NCBI GenBank assembly: GCA_032358165.1
Contig: JAALGY010000041.1
Location: 1,488,001-1,552,000 of the forward strand
From: Diplosphaera chodatii
Taxonomy: Eukaryota > Chlorophyta > Trebouxiophyceae > Prasiolales > Stichococcaceae
Direction of reading: 5' to 3'
DNA: 64,000 nt
Shown: in pieces, positions 25,368 to 37,200 of the stretch
Layout: each line of letters begins with the position of its first letter
Position numbering within the stretch: position 1 is the stretch's first letter
Notes under the pieces: model-generated
What the model was told of the DNA's origin: nothing
Database searches by the model: none
Seen by the model: only the letters and a program-made list of their open reading frames with translations
Made by a program: the position numbers and the translations under genes

Positions 25368-26878
25368 CTATGGTCTGTCATCAAACTCTGTGGTCCACAG
25401 CAGTGGCAGGTCACTCTGCACTTGTATCGTGTTGCTGGTCATGACATTGGACGTGCTGATGAGGCCACCGAAGTGCATGTTCATGCTTCCTGCACGATGA
25501 CCAGACGACAAATCATCAGCACAGGCACAATCCCTTGCAGATAACAGGACAATTGCAGGTATACAATACAGATATGCAGCAGCCAACACTCACTCAGATT
25601 CCACTTCAGACCGCTGCTGGTGGCAATGCTGGGACCTGCTAGGGGTACCAGGCTGCAAGCCGGCCCTTCTATCCCCTGCAGCCACCCACACACAGGCATA
25701 GTGTCATTGGCACGATCAGATCACAGTTGCTGGAAGACAGGGGACACTGCACATGAGCGTAGCTGGCGAGGGCTCTGGTTGTGCATGCGCATCACCGGGG
25801 CCGGCTGGACGCTGCAGCCGCCTGCTGGCAACAGGCGTGCAGTGCTGCCATCGCCAAGCAGCACGATGCGAAGGTGCTGATGCGTGAGCAGCGTGTTGAG
25901 GTTGGACAGCGTGTGGTCTATGCGTCCGCCCATGGCGCCTGCATGTGCCCACGCCCCATGTCAGGCAGCCGCCAGACTGCACCATTGGCAGGCGCTTGCT
26001 AGATAAGCAGCAGAATGTTGGCTCCAGCTGCAGTAGGCGCTCCGGCAGTGCAAGCTATGAAAGGTAGCTATCCTGCGGCATCTGTTCTATTCACACCTAC
26101 TACGAGGATGTGGAGCCGCTGGAGCTGCTCCCGGCTGAAGCGCTGCTCGATGTACGCCAAGCATTTGTGCAGGTCGGTGCTGTCCTGGTCCTCTGACAGG
26201 TCAATCACCGCCGCACCGCGCTCCCGGTACCAGTCCAGCACCTCTGGCCGCGCCGAGTCCATGTCGCCTGCGTGACATCTGGACGTGTGGACATGCGAGC
26301 CAGGAGCCAAGAGCCACTAGGCTTGAAGGTCTCCTTGCGCGCAGAACAGTCTTGACATGAGCCCTGCCATGTTTACCCTGCTCTTTGTGTCCCTGCTACT
26401 TGGCAGCTTCTGTCAGGTAGCCAACACTCCAGGCTGCAGGCAGGGACACCAACCTGTAATGGCATCCGGGATGTGCTGTGCCCGCAGGGCATCTGGCTCT
26501 GCTGCTGGCAGCCGCCGCGGCAGCTCGTCGTACAGCTGGTTGGCGCCGCCGTCAGCGCAGACGCACATGCGCGCTGCGAGCAGTGCACAAGGGTTGCCCT
26601 CAGGACTGAAGCTGCATACGGTCTTTTGCCCTGTTTGTACCCAGCTGCATAGGCTGCTCATGCAGGTATGTGCTGAACCCACCTGCTGATAACAATCTAG
26701 GTGTGCAGGCAGGTAGCTGCCAGTTGAGCACCACCACAACGGTGTCTGGTGGTGTGCTGCCTGCATCATGCCGCAGCAGAAACTCGCTGGTGAGCGTCAG
26801 CGGCTGAGCGCTCAGAGGATCAGACGCGCCGTCGTTGCATATGTCCCTCTGCGCTGCGTCCTTTGTCGCTCTGGTCAT
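25368..26878 (-). CDS. Thiamin pyrophosphokinase
   Basis: Six exons give 277 residues: 26683-26878, 26454-26573, 26097-26267, 25796-25938, 25594-25675 and 25368-25489. It transfers pyrophosphate from ATP to thiamin to make thiamin diphosphate (EC 2.7.6.2), normally in the cytosol. The order of motifs is that of eukaryotic TPKs: VVVVLNWQLP, MCVCADGGANQLYDE, GDMDSARPEVLDWY, DQDSTDLHKCLAYIE, ILVVGAMGGRIDHTLSNLNT, LLGDGSTARLL, GPACSLVPLAG and TSSGLKWNL, then the C-terminal FGGLISTSN and PLLWT. The catalytic/metal GDMDS and DQDSTDLHK segments are intact. Exon 4 ends at 25796, giving the same spacing as the human enzyme between LLxxG and the EGPxC segment. All introns are GT-AG. The Met at 26878 is the only in-frame start directly upstream of the conserved part. 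Confidence 0.95.
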
Positions 26879-27464
26879 GACGCTCCTGCCTGACTGACAG
26901 AAGACTTGCGCAAAGGCTGGATGTGCACGATGGCGGTGTATTTTTGGCGCAACCTGCTGGCCAGATGGCAGCGGCCTGGACTGAATGGGTAGTTGAACCT
27001 GATGCGAGCAATGCGAGGCTACACACACACCGCTGCAAGCCCGTGCTGCGCCAAAGTCAAGATCAACGGCTTGGATTCTAGCTAGACTTGACAGCAATCT
27101 CATCAGTTTCATGCCATCATATCCAGCAGGAGCTGATGACCGTCAGCTCTATCGGCAAATGAGAGCAAATGCCACTTGTAACAGATACAATCAAAGCAAT
27201 CTCAACAGGAGTGCAGCACGAAAGCGATCAGGCAGCAAATCGAATTTGCTCGGTACAAATTCACCCAAATTCACATGGAGGTGCACCCCCACATGTGCAA
27301 CCCCTAGACAGCAGGACGAACGCATCGCAGTCCTGCAATGTACACCGCACTCACCAGCAAAACCACCTGCAGATGCTCACAACCTAAGGTGCAGGTGTTC
27401 CCTTGATGTCTGGCGCCCAACTCCTGCATTGACCAGCAGCCAATGCCTTCCTGGGCTCGCTCAA
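26879..27464. other. Intergenic region, no supported gene
   Basis: This 586-bp stretch lies between two minus-strand genes. It should contain the 3' UTR of the PDZ-like gene and the promoter of the TPK gene. Short AT-rich direct repeats (aaattcaccc/aaattcacat near 27255-27280) are the only structure seen. Confidence 0.4.
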
Positions 27465-29053
27465 CTACCGCGTGACGGTGTAGCTGTCCGACAGCCGGTC
27501 CAGGTACCCCGAGAAAAACGCTACTGCCAGAATGGCGATCACTGGCAGCAGTACGACGGCTGCCGTCACCGCAAAGAATGAGCCATCATCGCGCGCTGAC
27601 TCCTTCTCAAAGAACTCCTGTTGCACAGCAGCACGCACTGTGTTTGTCACTGTGGAGCCCGGCTAAACCCGCTGCTTGCCTTCCGCGTGCAGCGCAAGCT
27701 TGTGCCGCTGCGGTGCGCTGGCTGCACTGCCACAATGAGAGCAGAGGATTTGACCAGAGATGGCAATCTGGCAGCGCGTGCACCGCACAGAGCACTTCCA
27801 CACCTTTCGCCGCTTCTGCCGGCGCTCGAAGGCAGTCCGCTGCGCTGCCACCTGGTCCTCTCGCTCCTGGAACTGCTGCTGCAGCTGCTCGCTGACTGAT
27901 GTGGTGGCGCCGGCGCCATTCTGCTGCTGTCCATCGTCCCCACCGCTCAGTGCTGCCCTGCCTGCATCCCCTGCAGCACACGGCGGTAGGCTTCAGCAAT
28001 CGTCCTGGGCTGGCAAACTTGTCGATGTCAGCAGCAGCGATTGGGCGGTCCCAAGCCGAATGTGGGCATTGTCAAGCCAGCACACTACATATCGCGGCGG
28101 CGCACCTATGTCAACTTCATCAATTGAGACCTGCGATCGAGCCGCTGCGCCTGGCTCGTACAGCGTCTGGCGGCTGAGCACAAGGTCGATGGAGTCAGAA
28201 TTGCGCATCGCCAGTGCATCACGCACGAAGCGCACGCTGGGGCGGTCATTTAGGTCCCACATGCCGGTACTCATGGGGTCCGATATTGACAACAGCCGCT
28301 GCCCCGGCCGCACGCCTGCCTGCGCACAGATCAGCATCGCAACAGAGTGTGAAGCCGAGCATGGCGTCTGTTAGGCAGCTGGACACGTTTGGCACGTTGT
28401 GCAGGACATTAAGGTGCGCAGGTGCCCCTCCTGGGTACCTCAGCTGCAGAGGTGCCGCCAGACAGCCGGTTGATGACGATAGCAGTTTCCCGCCCTGCGC
28501 GCGCCAATGCAAATTTGATCGACTGCTGCGCCTCCTTCGTTGGCAACGTCACCCTGTAGCCATGCACACGTTTGCTCTCACTTGAAGCAACAACTGTATC
28601 CGCTGAGAGCCGTGTCCGCTGAGATCCGAACAATCTGCATGTTAATGATGACTACACATGAATGTCATGTCTAGCACCCAGGAGCGCACCGGAGGACCTC
28701 AGATGACGCTGGCCCGGCATCGGCACTTGACGCCCCTGCCACATGCGTGCTGCGCGTTGCTTTACAAAGACTCCTCGGCACTGCGGGCTCCCCAGTCTTG
28801 CGCATGGCAGGAAGTCCACCCAATGGCATGGCATGTGTGCCTGCCTGCTCAGGTTGCCTGTGCACATGACACAGACAACAGATGGTTGTTGACGGTACCA
28901 TGATATGAGGCGACACAAAGGCTGTAAAAGGTAGACGCACGCATTGCACGTATTGCACCTGACGGAGCTGACCCCCAGTGGCGCTGAACGGCTGCACGCA
29001 TGGCGCGGGGCAGCGCCATGCACCAAGGGGCATCGCGTCGTGATGTGTGCCAT
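27465..29053 (-). CDS. PDZ-like, coiled-coil protein with a C-terminal membrane anchor, probably plastid
   Basis: Five exons give 247 residues: 28959-29053, 28439-28553, 28106-28319, 27804-27970 and 27465-27617. I do not recognise a named family. Residues 1-31 are basic and lack acidic residues (MAHITTRCPLVHGAAPRHAC), like a plastid leader. Residues 32-140 look like a PDZ fold: VTLPTKEAQQSIKF, AIVINRLSGGTSAAEAGVRP, then GQRLLSISDP and RPSVRFVRDAL. A Gln/Glu/Arg-rich coiled coil (SEQLQQQFQEREDQVAAQR) follows, and a hydrophobic helix spans about residues 211-232, ending shortly before the C-terminus. The architecture suggests a soluble scaffold tethered to a membrane. Exon 1 is joined by phase only and is the least certain part. 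The gene is head-to-head with PsaG, which fits a plastid role but does not prove it. Confidence 0.6.
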
Positions 29054-29343
29054 GTCCAAACCTATACCCACCTGCTAGGACCGCTTCCTGAACATGCATA
29101 TGCATATGCATATGAATCAGATCAAGAAATCATCGCCTGTTACCTGCTGGATGCCCGAGTTTCGTGCAGGGATCTGAGCATCTGACGAATCGAGGAATGC
29201 CAGCAAGGGGACACTCAAGACTCAACCAGATAAGTCGTGATTTCGCGGAAGATTGAGCACACGGCGTGCTACACAACCACTGCTGACCGTGCTCGCACAC
29301 ACCGGGACATCAAGCGCTTGATACCATCACGCCTGCGGCAGCA
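29054..29343. promoter_or_regulatory. Short shared promoter region between the PDZ-like gene and PsaG
   Basis: Only 290 bp separate the two divergent start codons. It contains a run of alternating ATGCAT/CATATG at 29094-29114. Both genes have plastid-leader-like N-termini, so co-regulation from one region is plausible. Confidence 0.5.
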
Positions 29344-30532
29344 ATGGCTCTCAGCATGCAGAAGTCGGCACTGGTGCAGACCCCGATGGTCAGCCGGGTG
29401 TCGACCCGCTCGCAGGCCGCACGCGCTGCGGTCCCCCGGCGTCAGGTGCAGATTTCAGCTATGCAGAGCATGCCGGTGGCTCGTCGGAGGGGTTATCTGA
29501 AACTGCGTGCCAGTCTGCAAAATGAGCCCCATGGACAATCTACCCTATCGACCGCACCTGGCGATGGTGGTGGCCACGAGCTAGGAGTGGAGTCCATGCA
29601 CATGCATCCACTCGGCATGCAGGAGCCCAGTCGCCTCGGGATGTCCAGTTGTTGACACCAAACCATGTAGTAGTGCACTCAGGCGACGCATCATCAGGGG
29701 TGCACCCAGCTGCCATCCCACTGGTGGACGTCCGTTTGCAGTCCACTGCCGCGAAGTCAGTATCGTTCGTCACGTGATGTATGGCGTTGCAGGTGACGAA
29801 GGCATTCAGCGACACCAACCTCATCATCAGCGGCGCCACCGCCGCCAGCCTCGCGCTCGGCCGCTTCGTGCTGCTGCCAGTGCAGCGCCGCTTCAACCAG
29901 AAGGCTGGCCTGCCACAGCAGAACGGCGTCTCAAACGCAGAGGCTGGCGACAGGTAAGCGCAGGCCCTCAGCCGGAGCGCTGTCAGCATGAAGTTTGCAG
30001 CAGCGCAGTGTGGTCTGACATGTATGCCGCGACCGCTGCACGTTCGTGATTTGACGTCCTTTTCCAAGCACCTCATGCAATCTGTGTTGCTTGACAGGCT
30101 CGCCCAGGAGGCCACATGGCTGCTGAAGTCCAATGACCCGGAGGGTTTCACCATCATCGATGTGTTCGCATGGTACGAGGGTTGTTGCTTAAGCTGTCGC
30201 ATATTGCCAGTCAGCAAGGATGGTGCCAGGCTGCAGCATCTCACTTTGCACTCTGGTGTACGAATGTCAAGCCGCTGCACAAGCTGAGCACTCTTGCGCT
30301 GTGCAGGGGCTCCATTGGGCACGCGCTGGGCTACCTGGCACTGGCGACCAGCAGCCTGCAGGTCAACCATGTAAGTCACCCTCAGTCTCCGCTCTTACGC
30401 AAGCGCCGCACGCTTGAGACGACGTCTGTGCACCACTATGTATACGCGCCTTCCAGGTACCCAGTATATACTGTACAGTTCAGTTAGCGCTTCATGTGCT
30501 GTTTGATGGCATTGCAGGTGCCCACATTCTGA
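29344..30532 (+). CDS. psaG: Photosystem I reaction centre subunit V (PsaG)
   Basis: Five exons give 138 residues: 29344-29445, 29793-29953, 30098-30172, 30307-30370 and 30518-30532. The nuclear-encoded precursor starts with a plastid transit peptide ([20 protein letters not shown], Arg-rich and without acidic residues). The mature part shows the PsaG two-helix pattern: [20 protein letters not shown], then the stromal loop [20 protein letters not shown] and [20 protein letters not shown], then the second helix [15 protein letters not shown]. PsaG anchors on PsaB at the periphery of photosystem I. The LLKSNDPxGFxIxDVxAWGSIGH block separates it from PsaK. An alternative exon 1 end at 29475 would lengthen the leader by 10 residues. 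The last exon is only 15 nt (VPTF and stop). Confidence 0.9.
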
Positions 30533-30771
30533 GTGGGGGACAGGTTCAAGGTCACGAGGGTCATTGTGTATGCCACTGAGAAGATTGAACCATTGAAATA
30601 CAATTTATCTGGCTTGCGTGAGTTGGCAATCCTTGATGCCGTTGCTACACTGCCTTGTCAATCAGCAGCAAGTCCCACGTCATGCTGGTCCTGTGAGGGC
30701 ATAACCTAGCAGCAGCGCACCTGGTCTATCAAAACACAAACACATACCCCGTCTCTGCCAAGCTACCTCGC

Positions 30772-33504
30772 TCATAATGCACCAAAGAAGGGGTTTGTGC
30801 TGGCGTTGTTGAGTTCTGCACCCGCTATGTTTAGCACCTCTGCGTTGACCTTGTCGGCTGGCAAGTAGAGAGCACTGCCGGCTGCGTCCTTCTGCGTGAT
30901 TCACAAAACCTCACTCTAGCATTTGTCCGAGCACCCAACTTCAGGCAGGCTGTCCCATGTTCATCGTTGCAGACTGCCTGCATAGGGCTTTGATATAAAT
31001 CACGCTGCACAACCTGGTACTGTATAAAGACAGGGTTTACCTGGAAGCCCAGCAGCTCGAAGAATGTCACGGAGCTGGGCAAGCTGGCCACCCGGCTTTG
31101 TATTGCTGCATTTGCGAGGTTGATCCGCCGAAATTTCTCCTCGCTGGGGTTCTGCATGGCCAGGGGTGGTGGCAGTCAGTTAGGTTTGATCAGGCAGTCC
31201 ACAGGGTTGGACACCGCAGGTGCTCCCAAGCTAATTGCGCAATCTGCTGGAGCTGGATGCTCCAAGATCTGGACCATCAGATGGTGTCATTTACTGACAG
31301 ACCGCCACACCTTTGCAACGTTGCCAACAAGCTTCAGCATGGTGGCCCAGGCGACCTTGGGCCGCTCGGCGTCCTCGCCCGCCGCCTTCTTCATGTCTAC
31401 CAGCGTTGCACGCAGCTTTTCCGACACTGCAGTTTGACGCACACCCATTCTCAGCATAGCATGCGTATGAGTAATGGATGGATGGTGTCAGCACATGCCC
31501 ATGCACACAACCTCAATAGCATGCAACATTTGCAGAACCCACTGCCTGTTGGACGGCGGCCAAGGAGCAGTCGTGCATGTCGTGTTCATGATAAGGTTTC
31601 TGCACTGAATGCACTGCTATACGAAACATCCTTTCTGTGAACATATCACACGCTGTCAGACGGGGAGCAGGGCGCACCGCCGATGGGCTTCACAGGCAGG
31701 CGCTGCTTGGCCTCCTCCGCCCGCTTCTTCTTCTCGGCCTCCGCCGCCGCCTCCTTCGCAAGCTCCTCTGCCGTCGGCTCCTCCGGCAGCCCCAGCTTCC
31801 GCCGCCGCTCCCGCTTGTCCTCCGCTGCGCCAAAGGCGAAAGTGCAAAGCTCTTCTGGGCTGCTCACATTAGGCACGATGCAGATGCAGCTCGTCTGGCA
31901 GGAACTCGACGGTTGGCATGCAAAGGGGTCTGTGGCTCTACCAGATATCTCGGATACTCACAACATAGGTGCGCACACTGTTGGTAGTGGGTGCATGTCT
32001 GAGGTATAGGGCTGGTGCATGGGGACCAAGGGAGACAGCTCACCCAACTTCAGCCGGATCTTCTCACGGGCGCGAGCAGCCTCCGCCTTCTCCCGTTCCC
32101 TGTACTCTGCGTTGCGCTTGAGTGCCTGCTGCTCCTCTAGCCGCTTCGCCGCCTACAAAACGACAGCAGCACTAACCTCTGCTTGGCTTGACGGGCGGCC
32201 GCTGGCTGTGGACCCCTTGCCATGTGCCTGGACATGCTGTGAAGGTCCAGATTCACAGATGCAAGCAGTTCTTTCACCCTTTCTAGATGCTGGCCAGCCT
32301 ACCTGCAGCTCCTTGCCAGACCGTATGCGTTCCTGCTCCCTGAGCCGCTCTGCCTCTGCCTCTTCTTTCTGCACATTGCGGTGTAACGTGTGAGGATGTG
32401 GCAGGAGTCCAGCACATCTATCGAACAGGAGGCATGGCGTGGCAGTGCGGTCAGCTCACCACACGCTTCTCTTTGGCGAGCCGCAACTTCTCCTCTGCCG
32501 CTTTCCTGGCCTCCTCTGGCGACAACTTGGGCTTGACTTCTGCCTGCACGCCGTAGTGGGGAAGCATCCAGTGCAAGTTACTCTGAGGTCACCCTGATAC
32601 AGGTCCGCGCTGGCCATGGTCCAGGAATGTGCAGCACGACGATGACAACCCTCACCTTGGGTATCAGCAGCGGCTCATCGATGTCGGCGTCCTCGCCGTG
32701 CTCCACGAGCCAGGAGACGGCCTGCTCCAGGCTGGACGTGCCGGTGAAGTGCAGCGCGCGCACCGCCTTGTTGGCGGCAAAGCCCATCGCCTCCAGCTGT
32801 GCCTGCAGCGCCTCGTCCACCTCCGGCTTCACCTGCTCGTGTCAGCGTTGCACACGTTGCGCACACGCATTGTGGACGACAAGTGGTAGAGGCAGAGGCT
32901 TGCATGGGCAGGTCTGCTCTCTGTATTGACTGCGACCGTGTGCGGTCAAGCAGCGCACAGTATCGTGAACAGCGTCAGGGACATACACATGCAGATCTCA
33001 CCAGCTCAACGTCCTTGCCGTCCTGCTTGTCAGCTGGGGAGCTGGCCTTTGCCGCAGCAGGCGGGAGGCCTGCCTCGGCCCTCATCTCATCACCAATGTC
33101 CTTCATCTCGGCTTCAGTGTCCATTGCTGTCGCCTCGTTCGTCTGCGTCATTGCAGTGCATGCAGTCAACATAACATCAACCCCAAACTGCGGAAGCATT
33201 TCCGGCAACACGCGCAGCGTGGGGCACCCTGATAGCTGCCCTGTACGAGCCACACGCAACAATGTCAGCATGCATATTCCACCTTATCAACAAAGTTGCT
33301 GTGGCCTGTGCGCTTCGTGTGGAGGTCGACCTCGGTCTGTGAGCGGCATGGCTTGCCGCAGTCTGTGCATGTAAGATTGAGCAACGCCTCCGTGCTCTCC
33401 TCGAACTGAGCATGGCCGGTGGCTTCGCTGTGCAGCTGGGCCTCTGCAACGGACTTCAACTGGGTGCCGCAGACGCCGCACTTCAGGGACAATGCCTGCG
33501 CCAT
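30772..33504 (-). CDS. UBA and PUB/PUG domain protein with N-terminal C2H2-like zinc motifs (plant 'UBX domain-containing protein 1-like' family)
   Basis: Ten exons give 430 residues: 33283-33504, 33002-33142, 32656-32832, 32460-32543, 32303-32368, 32044-32152, 31678-31824, 31311-31426, 31041-31151 and 30772-30891. Two zinc-binding repeats come first (LKCGVCGTQLKSVAEAQLH and CTDCGKPCRSQTEVDLH). A UBA domain follows (QLEAMGFAANKAVRALHFTG, LEQAVSWLVEH), then a long charged helix (REREKAEAARAREKIRLKLA, ERRRKLGLPEEPT). The C-terminal PUB domain carries MLKLVGNVAK, NPSEEKFRRINLANAAIQSR and FFELLGF, ending NASTNPFFGAL. UBA binds ubiquitin and PUB binds the tail of CDC48/p97, so a CDC48 adaptor role in ubiquitin-dependent turnover is likely. 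Despite the family name I see no UBX domain. All exon joins are in phase GT-AG. Confidence 0.91.
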
Positions 33505-34248
33505 CTTTGATGCACTCGATGCGCAGTGCTGTCGACCCAGTCTCGACCGTGTAGATTGGGATGTGTCAATGTCAGGAGGCAGTTGTCTGCTACGCTTGAA
33601 TCACTGCATTTGACACCAGGGCAGCTGCGGCTGCAGCAACAACAGTAGCTTACTGTCAAGCACACCGTGCGATGGGTAAAGTCGACAATCTCAACTGACT
33701 AAATAGCCGCGCCAGCTGCTGTCCGGGGCCGCAACAGGAGCCAAGGGTTCAGTCACGCTCTGACGGCGATACATATGTGTGAGCAGACAAGCCACACTGC
33801 ATCGCAAAGTCCTGAGAACATATGCCTATGCGTCCATTCACTGCCTTACACTGCCTTACCATTGTGCTGAAAGGGGCAGTGCTGCCTTTTGATGTGCAGG
33901 AACCAATGCTGTTGTTGGCACAGCGCGGCGATTCTAGACACCTTGGTTATACCGCATGCAAAGGTGCATGCAAAGGTGCAGGGTGCTTACTCTTCCAGCC
34001 GCTCACGGCCGTTTGAATTAGCAAACCTGACATCAATTGCTCAGCGGTGTGATCTGATCCACAGTACCGCTGCAAACAAACTCATTGTCATCGGTTGTTT
34101 GGCCGTGTTGAGGCAAACAACCTTAAAATATCATTCGATGTGAGCGGCATCGGTTTATCTCTGGAGTACTGTAACATACACCATGCGCATGCAACTTTGC
34201 GTTGCGCAGTGACAAACCTTGAATCTTGCCGTCAGCCTGATCGGAGCC
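33505..34248. promoter_or_regulatory. Divergent intergenic region between the UBA/PUB gene and COG5
   Basis: This 744-bp region holds two promoters. It is AT-richer than the genes. An imperfect direct repeat (tgcatgcaaaggtgca) occurs near 33955-33980. No coding segment is supported. Confidence 0.4.
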
Positions 34249-37200
34249 ATGGGCCGCGGAGGCGAGAACACACCGGTCTCGCCCATGGCCACACCAAACC
34301 TGCTTGTCAGCGACCCGCAGTTCGCGCCATTCTTGGAGCCAGACTTCAATGCGGGGCAGTTTGCGAGCCAGGCCCTCGCTGGGGCGCACATCACTGCGCA
34401 GGATCAGACCAACCAGCTGCAGGTGCTGAAATCGTAAATCCGTCAGTCGAGTCACGTCTTGAGCTGTTACCTAAGAGCACACGCTGGTTTCAGCAGCTGA
34501 GCAGCATGCAGACAGGTGTCCGGAGCATTGCATCTCGTGCCACGCGCAGGACGGGCTGCGGCTGCTGGAGGATCAGCTTCGAGGGGAGGTGCTGTCGCGG
34601 CACGACGAGCTGGTGGGCCAAGCGGAGCGCCTCGCCACAGCAGAGACAGCCTTCTCGGCCAGCAGCCTCGGCGTCGGCAGCCTGCAGGCTGCGCTCCGCC
34701 GTGTGCGAGCCGAGATCCTGGAGCCATATCAGCAGGTGCCGGCACGCTGAACATCCACAAGGACCTTGAGTATGCAGGCACATAGGCATGAGCTGAGGCG
34801 CAGCTGTGCAGCTTGCTAAGCAAGGCATGCTTGCTGAGCTTGTGGGAACCTATGCAGCAGTGTGTGATCCAGTCAGCAGTGTGCCTTGATTGGCACTCCA
34901 GGCAGGCCACGCTGTGTGCTTTGCTGTCCCTCCTGCAGGTTAAGGCCAAGACACAGCAGCTGGCAGCACTACATGCGACAGTTGCGCTGCTGCGCGCTGT
35001 GCTGCAGCGGCTGAAGCTGACCGCCAAGCTGCGGACTGCAGTCGCAGACCCGGCAGTAGCCACCTCGGCTCTGGACCTTGCAAAGGTCGTCCATTGCCCA
35101 GCCTGTGACCCCGTAGGCAGGCTGGCATGTTACAGAGAAGTGCAGGTGTTCGCCTTGCAACCGTGCAAGTGTCACACCATGACATTTGCTTGCAGGCAGC
35201 CAAGCTGGCCTCGGATGTTGCGGCTGTGGGTATGGATATGGACCTAGCCGGGCTAGATGCTGTTGCAGCAGATGAGGAGTTTCTGCGGTCAGCCGGCCAG
35301 CAGATCCGGAGCCATGCTGAGGTTGGTACACTGGTCCACTGGCGCCAGCTGACATTGGTCAGCGCATTGTAGTCAACAGGCTTCTGGCCCGTCACAGCAA
35401 TCACAACACGCGACCCTGCTGTTCCAACCCTCAGCATGCGATGAGTGGTGGGCTGGCACCGCAGGAGCTGCTGCAGCGGGGCATGGATGCTCTCAGCCAG
35501 GCGGAGGTCGCCTCCGCGCTGCAGGTGTACTTCAACCTGGGCGAGCTCAAGGAGGTGAGGGAGCATATCTAGGCTTATAAGGCATATAGTATGGACAGCC
35601 GCTTGAAACAATGCGGACTTGGGTGTGGCTGTGACGAGAGTACATTGCAGGTCCAGATCTTCATGCTTCAGCAATGCAAAGGGGACGACTGTGGTAAGCC
35701 GTGCACCTGTGCTATGGCCCATCATAGATCCTCCATCAGGCTGCGAGGCTTGTGAACTGAACCTGACGTCGCCCGTCGCCCTGCAGGCTGTGGATGGGCT
35801 GCTGGAGCGGCAGGTTGCGGCCGCGGAGCGCGCCTTCTCAGCGGCGCTGGACACCCGCAAGCTGAACCAGGCGGCCGGCGGCCTGCTGGCGGGCCCCGCG
35901 GGGCGCGCCGCCGCCGCGCCCACCTCGAAACGCCAGGTGCGCCGCTGCTGATCCAGCCGCGCGACACCGCTGCGCTGTCCGCTGAGCCGCTGCATGCAAG
36001 GGGCTGCGACCCACACTTGCAATTCTTGACTTGTCCAGGATTGTAGGGGTTCAGAGTTTACCAGAGCTTGCAAAGTGCGGAAATGCAAACAGCAAGGCTT
36101 ACCCAACCAATTAATCATTTTGATGTATAGTGCCTAACGATTAGAACACAGCGTGTTTACCAAGGTGCAGGAGGTGCTGTGGGAGAAGCTGGGCGAGGCA
36201 CTCACGGCGCTGGTGGCGGCCGCGACCGTAGCCTGGCATGCGCAACGGGTGCTGGCCAAGAAGCGGGACCCGCTGTCGCATGTGCTGTTCCTGGACCAGG
36301 TGGCGCCGGCAGGCGCGCCGCTGCCCTGCGACGCCGTCTGGTGCGCTCGAGACGCTGTGGTCCTGTCAGCAACCTCGGCAGTGCTGTGTTCAGCCCTGCT
36401 GCTGTGGCATTTGGCATGGCATGCTGATGCTCCCTGATCGTGATGAGGTGCCAAAAACCTGCAATGTCACGCCTGCTGGTCCAGGGAGAAGGTGACGGCG
36501 GCTGTGGGTGCCGCCATGGACGGCGCCGCCAGCGCTGCCAAGGGCGGCTTCGTGCGGGACGCACTTGTCAGCTCGTACCCTCGCATGGCCACGCTCCTGG
36601 AAGAGGCGCTCCTCAAACTGCAGCGTGACACCAATGCAAGCACTTGTGCCGTCCACCATCTCTTATACTTGGGATCTCTTTTCGTCCCAAAGGGTATTAC
36701 AGCATGTCACTCCTGTCAACTAAGGGACATCGAGATGATGGTCTATGTGCCACGACGAGCCTGAAAGTGCACTGCTGACAAACTGAGCGCAGCATGTGGC
36801 GTGCGCAGGTGAAGGGTGTTGCACCTGCAGTGACAGAGGCACAGGCAGAGGCGCTGCTTGCAGCGGCGACGCCCTTCCGGGATGCATATCTCGGCGCCAC
36901 GCTTGCCCGTCTCAATGAAGCCGTCGGCGCGGCCTTCCCAGGCGGCAGCCGGCCGCTCCCCACCGCCGTGGACCTTCAAAAGTGCATCGGGTGCGCGTGA
37001 GAGGCAGCTTGCGGCGCTCAGGGACAGCACCACTACCAATCCACACAGCAAAGTGCAGGCTTATGGCATAAAACATACGGCAACTGCAACATAGAATGCT
37101 GAGTTCTTGCTGGCATGCAGGCGGATGCACGAGGAACTGAAGGTCACGACGCAGAGCGGACGCCTTGCTGGGCAGGCTGCAATTGGCGTGGGTAAGTCCG

